Of a stretch of DNA of 53,301 nucleotides, positions 35,928 through 45,799 are shown one piece after another. Source of the stretch: Betaproteobacteria bacterium. Its GTDB lineage: Bacteria; Pseudomonadota; Gammaproteobacteria; Burkholderiales; Rhodocyclaceae. The DNA lies in assembly GCA_009777245.1 (NCBI GenBank), contig WRMF01000013.1, forward strand, positions 1 to 53,301, read 5' to 3'. Made by a program: the position numbers and the translations under genes. A model generated the notes under the pieces. The model ran no database searches, was not told the DNA's origin, and saw only the letters and a program-made list of their open reading frames with translations. The first letter of the stretch is position 1. Each line of letters begins with the position of its first letter.

Positions 35928-36701
35928 GTGCCTCTATTTAAAAGCGCGACCCGTGAGCTGCCGGAAATCCGGGCGATCCCAAGGCATGTCGCCATCATCA
36001 TGGATGGCAACGGTCGCTGGGCGAAAAAGCGTTTCCTGCCCCGTATCGCTGGACACACGAAAGGCGTGGAAACTGTGCGCCAAGCGGTTGCCGCCTCGAT
36101 TGAACAAGGCATTGAGTACCTGACGCTGTTTGCCTTCAGTTCGGAAAACTGGCGGCGTCCCATTGAGGAAGTAAATCTCCTGATGCGGCTTTTCGTGAGC
36201 GCGTTGGAAAACGAGGTGGCAAAGCTCAAAAAAAACGGAGTGCGCTTGCGGGTGATTGGCGATTTGTCCCGCTTTGCCCCGAAATTGCAGGAGTTGATTC
36301 GGAAAGCGGAGAAGGCGACCGCCGAGAATTCCCGTTTGCATCTCACCATTGCCGCCAATTACGGCGGGCGGTGGGACATCATGAATGCCATGAACCAACT
36401 GGCGAGGGAAAAGCCGGAAGCGGCGGGGCATTGGACGGAAGCGGAACTCGAAACCTGTCTTTCCACCGCGTTTGCGCCGGAACCTGATCTGTTTATCCGC
36501 ACGGGCGGCGAGGAGAGGATCAGCAACTTCCTGCTCTGGCAACTGGCCTATACCGAGTTTTACTTTACCGAGACGCTTTGGCCTGAATTTGGCAGCGAAG
36601 CCCTGAAAGCTGCGATTCTTTCCTACCAGCGGCGGGAACGCCGCTTTGGACGGACAAGCGGGCAGTTGACGGAAAGCACGGAAGGAGAAGACAAATGCTG
36701 A
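35928..36701 (+). CDS. uppS: Isoprenyl transferase (undecaprenyl diphosphate synthase)
   Basis: UppS makes the C55 carrier for peptidoglycan and O-antigen. The 257-residue protein, starting at GTG 35928, has the diphosphate-binding [16 protein letters not shown] with the catalytic Asp, [15 protein letters not shown], and [20 protein letters not shown]. All key residues are present. The start has a poor ribosome site. It heads the uppS-cdsA-dxr-rseP-bamA-skp-lpxD series, which in relatives follows frr. Confidence 0.97.
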   Translation: MPLFKSATRELPEIRAIPRHVAIIMDGNGRWAKKRFLPRIAGHTKGVETVRQAVAASIEQGIEYLTLFAFSSENWRRPIEEVNLLMRLFVSALENEVAKLKKNGVRLRVIGDLSRFAPKLQELIRKAEKATAENSRLHLTIAANYGGRWDIMNAMNQLAREKPEAAGHWTEAELETCLSTAFAPEPDLFIRTGGEERISNFLLWQLAYTEFYFTETLWPEFGSEALKAAILSYQRRERRFGRTSGQLTESTEGEDKC

Positions 36702-37534
36702 AAACCCGCATCATTACAGCCTTGGTTCTTCTGGCGGTCTTTATTCCCGCCGCATTATTTTTGCCTGATTTGGGCTGGACTATTCTGATTTCCGCAGTTG
36801 TTGGCGTTGCCGCTTGGGAGTGGGCGGGGTTGGCGGGGTTCGGCAAGAAGGGGCGTGTTGCTTATGGGGTTGGGTTGTTTGTTGCAATGTCTGTTATTTC
36901 GGCTGCGATCTTAGTATTCGTATCGAAAGACAGCGGGATGATTTTGTTGTCGGCAATATATCTAGCCCTGCTATCCTGTTTATTCTGGTTTGTGGTTGTG
37001 CCTCTGTGGTTCCGTTTTCGCTGGTCACTCAAGGGAGTTATTGGGTTGGTTATTGGCATCATTGTGCTCATTCCTGCTTGCTTAGTAGCGATTATTATGG
37101 TTATTCATATTAATAGTAAACTTTTTCTTGTCATCATATCATTTGCCTGGGTAGCGGATATTGCCGCCTATGCTACAGGTCGTTTGTTTGGCAGACATAA
37201 ACTTGCGCCCACCATCAGCCCCGGAAAAACCTGGGAAGGCGCGGCTGGCGCGTTTGTGGCAGTATTTTTTTGCTTTTACGCTTGGTTATTTCTTGTCGGC
37301 CCCTCTGCGGAAAGCATAATGCAGCTCATTATGCTCCTGTGCCTAGCGTTTGCCCTGACGGCTGCCTGTATTCTGGGCGATTTGTTTGAATCGCTCCTGA
37401 AGCGTCAAGCGGGAGTCAAGGACAGCAGCAATCTTCTGCCCGGTCATGGCGGCGTTCTTGACCGGATTGACAGTGTGCTTGCGCTTCTAGCTATATCTCC
37501 TGCACTGATATTGATATTATGGGTCGCAACTTGA
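36695..37534 (+). CDS. cdsA: Phosphatidate cytidylyltransferase
   Basis: CdsA makes CDP-diacylglycerol for phospholipid synthesis. The 279-residue polytopic protein overlaps the uppS stop by 7 bases. The C-terminal signature is intact: [20 protein letters not shown] followed by GGVLDRID. About eight hydrophobic helices are seen. The stretch 36800-37150 is locally richer in T and G than its neighbours, as expected for a dense run of hydrophobic codons. Confidence 0.96.
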   Translation: MLKTRIITALVLLAVFIPAALFLPDLGWTILISAVVGVAAWEWAGLAGFGKKGRVAYGVGLFVAMSVISAAILVFVSKDSGMILLSAIYLALLSCLFWFVVVPLWFRFRWSLKGVIGLVIGIIVLIPACLVAIIMVIHINSKLFLVIISFAWVADIAAYATGRLFGRHKLAPTISPGKTWEGAAGAFVAVFFCFYAWLFLVGPSAESIMQLIMLLCLAFALTAACILGDLFESLLKRQAGVKDSSNLLPGHGGVLDRIDSVLALLAISPALILILWVAT

Positions 37535-37537
37535 CCT

Positions 37538-38707
37538 ATGCAAAACATCACCATCCTCGGCGCGACCGGCTCCATCGGACAAAATACTCTGGCGGTATTG
37601 CGCCAGCATCCCGACCGTTATCGGGTCTTTGCCCTGACCGCGCATCGGCAAAAAGATAAATTGCGCGAACAATGCCGGGAGTTCAAACCCGAATATGCGG
37701 CGCTGGATGACGCTGCCGATGCCGCGACATTGCGCGATGAATTACGCGAGATTGGCATCAAGACCGAAGTTCTATACGGCGCGGACGCGCTGTCAGAAGT
37801 AGCCGCCGCGTCTGAAACTGACATCGTAATGGCGGCGATCGTGGGCGCGGCGGGATTGTCCCCGACCTACGCCGCCGCAAAGGCGGGAAAAAAAATCCTG
37901 CTTGCCAATAAGGAAGTGCTCGTTATGGCGGGCGCGTTGTTCATCCAGACGGCGAAAGAACACGACGCAAAAATCCTGCCGGTGGATAGCGAGCACAACG
38001 CCATTTTTCAAGCCCTGCCGCTGGATTTTTCCGGCAACCTTGCCGCTGCCGGTGTGCGTAAACTGTGGCTTACCGCTTCCGGCGGGCCGTTTCTTGACCT
38101 GCCGCTGGCAGAACTCGCAAAAGTCACCCCGGAACAGGCGATAAAACACCCAAACTGGACGATGGGAAAGAAAATTTCGGTTGATTCGGCAAGCATGATG
38201 AATAAAGGACTGGAAGTCATCGAGGCGCACTGGTTGTTCAACGCGCCGCCGGAACAAATCGGCGTGGTGGTGCATCCGCAAAGCATCGTGCATTCCTTGG
38301 TCGAATATCTGGATGGGTCGCTAATCGCGCAACTTGGCGCGCCCGACATGCGTATTCCGATAGCCCATGCGCTCGCCTGGCCTTCGCGGATGGAATCCGG
38401 CGCGGCGCGGCTGGATTTGTCCTCGCTCTCCAAACTAAGTTTCACGACGCCCGACCTTGCCCGCTTTCCCTGCCTTGGCCTTGCCTATGACGCGCTGAAA
38501 GCAGGCGGTATTGCGCCGACAGTCCTGAATGCCGCCAATGAAGTCGCCGCAGCAGCGTTTCTGGAAAATCGCATTTCCTTTCCCGATATTGCCAAACTTG
38601 TTGCCAAGACGCTGGATTATTTCCCTATAATGCCTGCCGATACTCTGGAGGCTGTGCTTCATGCGGACAGACAAGCGCGGGAAAAAGCCCTCAGTATCAT
38701 TGCCTGA
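37538..38707 (+). CDS. dxr: 1-deoxy-D-xylulose 5-phosphate reductoisomerase
   Basis: Dxr makes MEP in the non-mevalonate isoprenoid pathway, feeding uppS upstream in the same operon. The 389-residue protein shows the NADPH motif LGATGSIGQNTLAV, ILLANKEVLVMAGALF, the metal/substrate motif LPVDSEHNAIFQAL and WTMGKKISVDSASMMNKGLE. It starts 3 bases after cdsA. Confidence 0.97.
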   Translation: MQNITILGATGSIGQNTLAVLRQHPDRYRVFALTAHRQKDKLREQCREFKPEYAALDDAADAATLRDELREIGIKTEVLYGADALSEVAAASETDIVMAAIVGAAGLSPTYAAAKAGKKILLANKEVLVMAGALFIQTAKEHDAKILPVDSEHNAIFQALPLDFSGNLAAAGVRKLWLTASGGPFLDLPLAELAKVTPEQAIKHPNWTMGKKISVDSASMMNKGLEVIEAHWLFNAPPEQIGVVVHPQSIVHSLVEYLDGSLIAQLGAPDMRIPIAHALAWPSRMESGAARLDLSSLSKLSFTTPDLARFPCLGLAYDALKAGGIAPTVLNAANEVAAAAFLENRISFPDIAKLVAKTLDYFPIMPADTLEAVLHADRQAREKALSIIA

Positions 38708-39169
38708 CAACTTGCCCAACCTTGACAATTATGATGGAACCCGTAATTAAAAAATCGCGCGCTGCCAACAAACCCCCGCCCGCCAAGGCAGACGCCCCCT
38801 TTATAGTGTTTTCCGCAAATAACGAGATGGTCGGGAAGTGCGCTTTGCTCCCCTCTCCCGCTCGCGGGAGAGGGGCCGGGGGAGAGGGTAAGGGAGCTGA
38901 AGATTCAGGAAGCGTTCAACCTGAACGTTACCCTCTCCCGGCCTACGGCCACCCTCTCCCACAAGTGGGAGAGGGGATGCATTTATTTTGCCTCTCCCGC
39001 ACATCACTTTACAGTTACTTTCTTAACGGAAAGTACTATAAAAAGGGAGCAATGGGGCAATGCGTCATTGGGGTTAGCCCCCTTTATAACAGGAGGTGGC
39101 GCGTTAGCGCCGGGGGTTTGCCGGATGTCATTTGCAGAAAGCTGCAAACACGAACACATGAGTTGATCT
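38708..39169. other. 462-bp gap inside the envelope operon, filled by a repeat
   Basis: The dxr-rseP junction, usually tight, is opened by a 239-bp TATAGTG-ended element (38802-39040). This is followed by GC-rich inverted sequence (GGCGCGTTAGCGCC at 39097) that could form a hairpin. No gene is seen. Confidence 0.75.
38802..39040. repeat. 239-bp TATAGTG-ended MITE-like element in the dxr-rseP gap
   Basis: The left end is TATAGTGTTTTCCGCAAATAA. The right end, reverse-complemented, is TATAGTACTTTCCGTTAAGAA. Inside are two CTCTCCC/GGGAGAGG palindromes near 38850-38875 and 38960-38976. The left 60 bases match the repeat ending at 8557. The element adds several possible hairpins between co-directional operon genes. 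Confidence 0.75.
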
Positions 39170-40564
39170 ATGCTTGATTTGCCCTTTTACCTTCTCGCTT
39201 TTATAGTGCTCCTGGGCGCGCTCGTCGTGGTGCATGAGTTCGGTCATTTCATCGTCGCTCGCTACTTTGGCGTCAAGGTGCTCCGTTTCTCCATAGGATT
39301 CGGCAAGATCCTGTGGCTCAAGCGTTTCGGCAAGGATCAAACGGAATTGACCCTTTGCGCCCTGCCGCTGGGCGGCTATGTGCAAATGCTGGACGAGCGG
39401 GAAGTAAAAGAAGGGGAGAGCATCCCCCCGGAAGAATTGCCCCGCTCCTTTAACCGGCAAAGCGTCGGACGCAGAAGCGCAATCGTGGCGGCGGGGCCGC
39501 TTATGAACCTTTTTCTGGCCTTTCTGGTCTATTGGCTCTTGTTCATGGCCGGAAGCGAAACATTACGCCCGGTGCTGGGCGAACCTTTGCCGGATACGCC
39601 CGCTTTTACGGCAGGCATACAGAATGGCGACATGGTGCTGTCCGTAAATGACGAGCCGGTGACTACATTGGAAGATTTCCACTGGCGACTCTTGCGTCAT
39701 GCCAGCCGCGCGGCGGGAAAAAGCGTCGCCCTGACTGTCGAGACCATGGCGGAAGAGCGTGAAGTCCGCCATATTTCAGTAAGCCGTCTGGCGGAATCCG
39801 GCTGGGAAGGCAATCCTTTCCAGATACTCGGCATCCGTTTTTTCCAGCCGCAGGTTGTGCCGATAGCGGGCGTGATCGAAGAAAATTCGCCTGCGGCAAA
39901 CGCAGGGCTTAGAACAGGCGACATGATTCTGTCGGTGGACGGTCAAACCATCCGGCATTTTGAGGAATTTGTCGAACATATACGCGCTTCTCCCGGCAAG
40001 CTCCTGCTGACAGAGGTTGAGCGTTCCGGCGAGACGCTTTTCTTTCAACTTGTGCCGGAAAACCGCGACGGTATTGGCCGGATCGGGCTTGGCGTCTCCA
40101 GGGACGAGGTGGAAAAGGCTGCGCCCGCGCGTTTTCGTGTTTTTGTGCGTTACGGCGTTTTTGAAGCCGTCGGCAAGGCAATGCGGGAAACCTGGGACAA
40201 ATCCATATTCAGCCTCTCAATGATGGGCAAAATCGTATTGGGCGAAGTTTCCTGGAAAAACCTATCCGGCCCGGTTACGATAGCGGACTATGCAGGCAAG
40301 ACAGCCAGCATGGGGCTGGGATCCTATCTCAAGTTTCTGGCGCTGGTCAGTATCAGTCTGGCTTTGATCAATCTCATGCCGATTCCTGTACTGGACGGCG
40401 GTCATTTGATGTATTATGCGATTGAAACCGTCAAGGGCAGCCCTGTCTCGGAGAATTTCATTATGCGGGGGCAACAGGTTGGAATGGCCTTGTTGTTCAC
40501 GCTGATGGGCTTTGCTTTTTTCAACGACATAACCCGGATTTTGCACGGCTTTACTGGCAATTGA
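39170..40564 (+). CDS. rseP: RIP metalloprotease RseP (site-2 protease)
   Basis: RseP cuts anti-sigma factors and signal-peptide remnants within the membrane. The 464-residue protein has the zinc motif VVHEFGHFIVARYFGVKV (HEFGH at 22-26) and the second metal site LMPIPVLDGGHL at about 402-413. Between them lie two PDZ domains (GIQNGDMVLSVNDEPV and GLRTGDMILSVDGQTI). The first and last parts are hydrophobic. bamA starts 18 bases beyond its stop. Confidence 0.97.
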   Translation: MLDLPFYLLAFIVLLGALVVVHEFGHFIVARYFGVKVLRFSIGFGKILWLKRFGKDQTELTLCALPLGGYVQMLDEREVKEGESIPPEELPRSFNRQSVGRRSAIVAAGPLMNLFLAFLVYWLLFMAGSETLRPVLGEPLPDTPAFTAGIQNGDMVLSVNDEPVTTLEDFHWRLLRHASRAAGKSVALTVETMAEEREVRHISVSRLAESGWEGNPFQILGIRFFQPQVVPIAGVIEENSPAANAGLRTGDMILSVDGQTIRHFEEFVEHIRASPGKLLLTEVERSGETLFFQLVPENRDGIGRIGLGVSRDEVEKAAPARFRVFVRYGVFEAVGKAMRETWDKSIFSLSMMGKIVLGEVSWKNLSGPVTIADYAGKTASMGLGSYLKFLALVSISLALINLMPIPVLDGGHLMYYAIETVKGSPVSENFIMRGQQVGMALLFTLMGFAFFNDITRILHGFTGN

Positions 40565-40581
40565 ACAACCTTTTTTCCGTA

Positions 40582-42879
40582 ATGAATAAAAAACTTTGCG
40601 CTTTGTTGATGGCAGGACTTTTCTCCGGCGCTGCCGCCGCCTTTGAGCCTTTTGTCGTCCGTGACATTCGCGTCGAAGGCATCCAGCGCACGGAAGCAGG
40701 CACGGTATTCTCCTACCTGCCTGTGAGGGTTGGCGACACCCTGGATCAAAATCAGGCTTCCCAGGCAATCAAGGCGTTGTTTGCCACAGGGTTCTTTCAG
40801 GATGTGCGTATTGAGGCGGAGGGCGGAATTCTGATCGTGGCGCTTGAGGAGCGTCCGGCAATCGCCCGCATTGATTTCACCGGAATGAAAGAATTTGAGA
40901 AAGATCATATCCTGAAAGCGATGAAGGAAATGGGTCTGGCCGAGACGGAGATTTTCGACCGCTCCCTTCTGGAGCGCGCGGAGCAGGAGTTGAAACGCCA
41001 ATACCTTACTCGCGGCAAATACGGCGTCAAGGTCACGACAACGACGACCCCTATGGAGCGAAACCGGGTCGGCATCAACTTTGACATCGTGGAAGGCGGG
41101 ACGGCGAAAATCCGTTCGATTCGCATTGTCGGCTCGGACAACTTCCGGGAAAAAGACCTGCTGAAAGAATTTGAACAGACAACGCCGGGCTGGCTTACCT
41201 GGTATACCAAGAGCGACCAGTACTCCCGCCAGAAACTTTCCGCCGATCTGGAAAAACTGCGCTCCTTCTATATGGATCGGGGTTATCTGGAGTTCAGCGT
41301 TGATTCCACCCAGGTCAACATCTCCCCGGACAAGCAGGATATTTACATTACTGTCAATGTGACCGAAGGCGAGCGTTATCGCATTTCTTCCATCAAACTG
41401 GCGGGCGAGCTTATCCTGACGGAAGAGGAAATTCGCGCCCTCGTGCCTTTGAAGCCGGGGCAGGTCTTTTCCCGCGAGGAACTGAATGAGACGACCAAGG
41501 CCATTTCCGACAAGCTCTCCGAGCGGGGTTATGCCTTTGCCAACGTCAATGCCGCGCCGGAAATGGACAAGGAAAATCATCAGGTAGCATTCACGATTTT
41601 TGTCGATCCGGGACGAATGGTCTATGTTCGCAGAATCAATATCGGCGGCAATACCCGCACCAGAGACGAGGTTATCCGTCGGGAAATAAGACAGATGGAA
41701 GGCGCCTGGTACAATGCCGAACAGGTCAGGATTTCCCGCCAGCGCGTTGATAATCTGGATTATTTTGTGGATGTGACGGTGGATACCGAGCCGGTTTCCG
41801 GCACGGCGGATCAGGTTGATGTCAACATGACCGTCACCGAAAAACCGACCGGCAATCTCATGCTGGGCGTCGGCTTCTCCAAGGAAGAAAAGCTCATCCT
41901 GTCCGGCTCCATCTCGCAGCACAACATCTTCGGGAGCGGCAAGCATCTTGGTTTGGGCATCAATACCAGCAAGCTGAACCGGAGCGTCTCGCTTGGCTAC
42001 ACCAACCCGTATTTCACAATGCATGGGGTAAGCCAGAGCGTTAATGTCTACCATCGCACCTTCAAGCCAAGGTCTTCCACCATCAGCATCGGCGATTATG
42101 AGAGTACTTCCACCGGCGGCGGGCTGCGCTTTTCCTATCCTATCTCGGAATATCAGTCTGTCGGAGCCGGTCTTGGCATTGACCAGACCAAGATCAAGGT
42201 CTACAGCACCAGTCCGCAGCGTTACATTGATTTTGTAAACGAATATGGAGAGAGCAATATCGCCGTTCCGCTTACTGCATGGTGGTCAAGCAATACCAGG
42301 GACAGCGCCATTTTTCCGACCAAAGGGGTCTATCAGAACCTTTCGTTTGAAGTCGCAACGCCCATTGGCGACCTGACATACTGGAAAAGCTCCTACCAAT
42401 ACCAGCAATTCTTCCCGCTCTCCAAAACCTTTACTCTCATGGTGAATGGCGAGTTCAGCATAGGCGACGGCTACGGCTCGCAGGACGACTTGCCTTTCTA
42501 CATGAATTATTATGCGGGGGGGATCAATTCTGTGCGGGGGTATGCGTCAGCCAGCTTGGGGCCGGTCGACGCCAAGTATACCGACGAGCGGCTGGGCGGC
42601 AATCGCAGGGTAGTCGGCAATGTCGAACTGCTTTGGGGGCTGCCCGGTTATGATCGTTCCATGCGGATGGGCGTTTTCCTCGACGCCGGTCAGGTGTACG
42701 CCAAAAACAAAAGCTCCGCCAAGCCTGATTACGACGACTCGATCCGCATGTCCACAGGAATTTCGCTTTCCTGGATTTCCCCGATAGGCCCGTTAAAATT
42801 CAGCATTGCCAAACCATTGAACAAGAAATCAGGGGACGAAACCGAAACCTTCCAGTTTCAGTTAGGAACCATCTTTTAA
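40582..42879 (+). CDS. bamA: Outer membrane protein assembly factor BamA
   Basis: BamA inserts beta-barrel proteins into the outer membrane. The ATG at 40582 is chosen because it gives a clean signal peptide (MNKKLCALLMAGLFSGAAAA) ahead of FEPFVVRDIRVEG; a TTG 21 bases upstream overlaps the rseP end. The 765 residues comprise five POTRA domains to about 425 and a C-terminal barrel, with the loop-6 VRGY motif at about 650-653 (GGINSVRGYASAS) and a terminal Phe (FQLGTIF). The gene is complete. Confidence 0.97.
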   Translation: MNKKLCALLMAGLFSGAAAAFEPFVVRDIRVEGIQRTEAGTVFSYLPVRVGDTLDQNQASQAIKALFATGFFQDVRIEAEGGILIVALEERPAIARIDFTGMKEFEKDHILKAMKEMGLAETEIFDRSLLERAEQELKRQYLTRGKYGVKVTTTTTPMERNRVGINFDIVEGGTAKIRSIRIVGSDNFREKDLLKEFEQTTPGWLTWYTKSDQYSRQKLSADLEKLRSFYMDRGYLEFSVDSTQVNISPDKQDIYITVNVTEGERYRISSIKLAGELILTEEEIRALVPLKPGQVFSREELNETTKAISDKLSERGYAFANVNAAPEMDKENHQVAFTIFVDPGRMVYVRRINIGGNTRTRDEVIRREIRQMEGAWYNAEQVRISRQRVDNLDYFVDVTVDTEPVSGTADQVDVNMTVTEKPTGNLMLGVGFSKEEKLILSGSISQHNIFGSGKHLGLGINTSKLNRSVSLGYTNPYFTMHGVSQSVNVYHRTFKPRSSTISIGDYESTSTGGGLRFSYPISEYQSVGAGLGIDQTKIKVYSTSPQRYIDFVNEYGESNIAVPLTAWWSSNTRDSAIFPTKGVYQNLSFEVATPIGDLTYWKSSYQYQQFFPLSKTFTLMVNGEFSIGDGYGSQDDLPFYMNYYAGGINSVRGYASASLGPVDAKYTDERLGGNRRVVGNVELLWGLPGYDRSMRMGVFLDAGQVYAKNKSSAKPDYDDSIRMSTGISLSWISPIGPLKFSIAKPLNKKSGDETETFQFQLGTIF

Positions 42880-42902
42880 GCATTTGCCACAGGAGAATCA
42901 AG

Positions 42903-43409
42903 TTGAACACTCGTTCCATTTTAACCGCCGCTTTTCTGGCATGTTTGCTTGCCGCATCGCCCGCTTTTGCGGCTGATTTCAAGGTCGGCTACGTCGACAT
43001 TCAGCGTGTTTTCCGGCTGGCGCCTTCGGCGATCAAGGCCGCGAAAGACATCGAAACCGAGTTTACCGCCCGCGATAATGAATTGCAGAGGACAGCCAAA
43101 CGCCTGCAAACCATGCAGGAAACTCTGGAGAAAAACGCCGTCACCATGCCTGAATCCGAGCGGAGAACCAGGGAGCGCGAATTTGCGGAAGCTACCCGCG
43201 ACTTCCAGAGAAGGCAACGGGAATTTCGTGAGGATTTGAGTCTGCGCCAGAATGAGGAGCAGGCTAAAATCATTGAGCTTGCCAACAAGGCCGTAAGCGT
43301 CATCGCGGAAAGTGAAAAGTTCGACCTCATTATTCAGGATGCCGTCTGGATCAATCCTGCTCTTGATATTACCGACAAGGTCATCAAGGCGCTGTCCGGC
43401 GGCAAATGA
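42903..43409 (+). CDS. skp: Periplasmic chaperone Skp/OmpH
   Basis: Skp holds unfolded outer-membrane proteins on their way to BamA, the gene just upstream. The 168-residue protein starts at TTG 42903 after AGGAGAATC. It has a signal peptide with cleavage after AFA at 23, then ADFKVGYVDIQRVFRLAPS, a long charged coiled-coil (about 40-120) and a C-terminal IIQDAVWINPALDITDKVIK strand/helix. Its last bases overlap the lpxD start. Confidence 0.95.
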   Translation: MNTRSILTAAFLACLLAASPAFAADFKVGYVDIQRVFRLAPSAIKAAKDIETEFTARDNELQRTAKRLQTMQETLEKNAVTMPESERRTREREFAEATRDFQRRQREFREDLSLRQNEEQAKIIELANKAVSVIAESEKFDLIIQDAVWINPALDITDKVIKALSGGK

Positions 43410-44482
43410 TGGACGCGGCGCAATCCGGTCTTAGCCTTCTTGAGATAGCGGCAAGGCTTGCCGACATTTTGCCGGTTGAAGTGGCGGGAGACGCCACATG
43501 TCGTGTCGTCCAGGCGGGCGCGTTGGAGAGCGCGGAGCCGGGGCAGATAACCTTTCTTTCCAACCCGAAATATCGGCCTTACCTGAAAACCACACGAGCC
43601 AGCGCGGTAATCCTTACTCCGGCTATGGCGGCTGAATTGCCTCAAGGCATGGCGGCGCTGCTTACCCCGAATCCTTATCTCTGTTACGCGCATGTTGTGG
43701 CGATCCTGAGTCCGCCCGCGCGAAAACCCCCAGGCATTCATCCTGCCGCGACGGTGGATGAGGGTGCGGTTATTTCTTCATCCTGTCATGTCGGCGCGGG
43801 CGCGTGGATTGGGGCAGGAGCGACATTGGGCGAGCGCGTGGAAATTCACGCCAACGCCATGATCGGAGAGAAGGTTGAAATTGGCGCGGACAGCGTTATT
43901 TATCCCGGGGTCAGCATTTATCCCGGTTGCCGGATTGGGGCGCGCGCCATTATCCATAGCGGCGTGGTTATCGGCTCGGATGGTTTTGGTTTTGTGCCTG
44001 AAGGCGGAGAAGGGGGTTGGGTAAAGATTTTGCAAAAAGGCGCGGTCGTGATCGGCAACGATGTGGAAATCGGCGCAAATACCTGCATTGATCGGGGCGC
44101 GATTGACGATACCGTGATCGGGGACGGCGTAAAGATGGATAACCAGATTCATATCGCGCATAACTGCGTTATTGGCGAGCATTGTGCGCTTGCCGGTTGT
44201 GTGGGGCTTGCGGGCAGCGCGAAGCTCGGACATCATGTGATGCTGGGCGGCTCGGCGATGATTCATGGACATATTTCGATTGTCCCGCATGCGGAAATTT
44301 CACCCGGCAGTCTGGTCACGAACAACATCAAGGAGCCTGGCAAGTACACGGGGATTTATCCTCTGGATCGCCATGAGGCCTGGCTGAAAAACGCAGTTTT
44401 TCTGCGCCGCCTTGAACAAATGGCAAAACGCCTGAGCGCCCTGGAGCGCGCGCTGAATGAACAAGGACATCAGGGTAATTGA
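43406..44482 (+). CDS. lpxD: UDP-3-O-acylglucosamine N-acyltransferase
   Basis: LpxD adds the second acyl chain in lipid A synthesis. The 358-residue protein has the N-terminal uridine-binding domain (QITFLSNPKYRPYLKTTRA), a left-handed beta-helix of hexapeptide repeats (IGAGATLGERVEIHANAMIG onward), and the catalytic His region IHIAHNCVIGEHC. The C-terminal helix is present. The first ATG overlaps the skp stop (ATGA). In relatives fabZ-lpxA-lpxB follow; here a repeat and a restriction-modification pair follow. Confidence 0.97.
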   Translation: MMDAAQSGLSLLEIAARLADILPVEVAGDATCRVVQAGALESAEPGQITFLSNPKYRPYLKTTRASAVILTPAMAAELPQGMAALLTPNPYLCYAHVVAILSPPARKPPGIHPAATVDEGAVISSSCHVGAGAWIGAGATLGERVEIHANAMIGEKVEIGADSVIYPGVSIYPGCRIGARAIIHSGVVIGSDGFGFVPEGGEGGWVKILQKGAVVIGNDVEIGANTCIDRGAIDDTVIGDGVKMDNQIHIAHNCVIGEHCALAGCVGLAGSAKLGHHVMLGGSAMIHGHISIVPHAEISPGSLVTNNIKEPGKYTGIYPLDRHEAWLKNAVFLRRLEQMAKRLSALERALNEQGHQGN

Positions 44483-44500
44483 TCACGGCAGGATAAGAAA

Positions 44501-44640
44501 TATAGCGATTTCCGCAAATAACGCGACTATAAGGGCGCTAACCACGCCGCTGTAGGGGTTAAAAATTTTTAACCCCTACGCCACAAGCGGAAGAGTGGGT
44601 GCGGATATTTTGCCTCTCCCGCACATTAACGAAAAGCGCA
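44501..44640. repeat. TATAGCG-ended repeat with AT-centred palindrome
   Basis: TATAGCGATTTCCGCAAATAA at 44501 opens it. A perfect AT-centred 24-bp palindrome is at 44554-44577, and a right arm, CATTAACGAAAAGCGC, ends near 44640 without the final TATA. It lies between lpxD and the restriction-modification genes, at the break in the lipid A cluster. Confidence 0.65.
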
Positions 44641-44729
44641 AAAGTCATCCTGACAAGACAGGGATGGCTGAAGGATTTTTTACCACATCAGGCTAGGTAT
44701 TGCTGCCGAGATCAATGCCAATTGATTTG

Positions 44730-45797
44730 TTATCGGGCAGAACATTGCCGTATCATTAATTTTAACTGATTATATCTCTCCCAATTATATTTTCCTTGCG
44801 GAGAAAATATAGACTGGTTGAAAATTCTCCTTAGTCTTTCCGTTAAGTTCCTTTGTAATAATTCGTCATGCTCTAGCAATTCAAGTTCAGAAAACAAATT
44901 CCACTTGTTTAATTGAGCAAGATATTCCGGATTATCTCTCTTGGAATTATCCATAAGCAAACGCAACTCATCCTCGAAACTCGTATTGGATATAGTATTT
45001 ATTATTTCGAGAATTTGCTCCATTGTATGCTTATCACCAGACAAAAAATCCCAAAGCTCACTGGCCAGTAAGGTTTCTCTGGGGTCAAAAAAATTGTCCA
45101 TATTAATGATAGAATCCAAAAAACGCTCTTTGTTGTATGATGTTGTCTTTTCTGCTGTTGGGCCAACTGTAGGATCAAAAGGAAAGCCGATATAAAAATA
45201 GATTTTCTTATCGGGAAAACGATTGAACAAGGCAGCTTTGCCCTCTAATATTTTCTGTTTTTCCCCACGCATCTCTCCTGAATTTGGCTTGACTGTTTTT
45301 AGCTCAATCGCAACGATAGAGTCTTGATTTTCAAAAAATACATCGACCGAAAAATTAAAAGCGTTTACTAAAGGCGAGCCAGAAATATGAAACAATTTGG
45401 AATTTTCAGAACATAAATCAGGTTTGGCTGTCGAATTGCTAAGGTTGGCAATAATATGGCTTATGCTATCTCTTTGCATTTTGGTTATTTGAAGATTGCC
45501 TAATTTTTTGGATGTATACTCCCTCTTTTCGCCATTACATAGATGATGTGCGATATTTTCAAAAAATGTTTGTCCCAGCGTTGTATTCAATCCTTGTAAC
45601 CAACTACTCAGACTGATGAAAAACTGCACATCAGGGACTTTATTTGCAAATTTGTCAGAGAAGGCTTCCAAGAATGCGTCATGGAATGGCGCATTTCTGT
45701 TCCCGGAAGTATCTTTCGGGAAACTTTCAAATCTAGTTGCCAAGGTTTTAATGACCTCAATAGATATTTTTTCTTTCACAGAATTGGACAAAGCCAT
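44730..45797 (-). CDS. Type II restriction endonuclease, TdeIII/MjaII-like
   Basis: This 355-residue protein looks like a PD-(D/E)XK endonuclease. The core is VDVFFENQDSIVAIELKTVK, giving D152, E165 and K167 with the expected spacing. The following PNSGEMRGEKQKILEGKAAL is the block I associate with the TdeIII family, whose members cut GGNCC; this specificity is inferred, not shown. It starts two bases after the methyltransferase stop, so the pair is translationally coupled with methylase first. Base composition is clearly AT-rich compared with neighbours, a sign of transfer. Confidence 0.75.
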   Translation of the reverse strand: MALSNSVKEKISIEVIKTLATRFESFPKDTSGNRNAPFHDAFLEAFSDKFANKVPDVQFFISLSSWLQGLNTTLGQTFFENIAHHLCNGEKREYTSKKLGNLQITKMQRDSISHIIANLSNSTAKPDLCSENSKLFHISGSPLVNAFNFSVDVFFENQDSIVAIELKTVKPNSGEMRGEKQKILEGKAALFNRFPDKKIYFYIGFPFDPTVGPTAEKTTSYNKERFLDSIINMDNFFDPRETLLASELWDFLSGDKHTMEQILEIINTISNTSFEDELRLLMDNSKRDNPEYLAQLNKWNLFSELELLEHDELLQRNLTERLRRIFNQSIFSPQGKYNWERYNQLKLMIRQCSAR

Positions 45798-45799
45798 GA

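Noticed and set aside
38722-39177. 151-codon plus-strand frame between dxr and rseP
   Set aside because: It is almost entirely the 239-bp repeat element and has no ribosome site or domain.
40414-42054. Long open frame (546 codons) on the minus strand inside bamA
   Set aside because: It is antisense to a gene with full POTRA and barrel signatures; the translation has no recognisable domain and reflects codon bias of the real gene.
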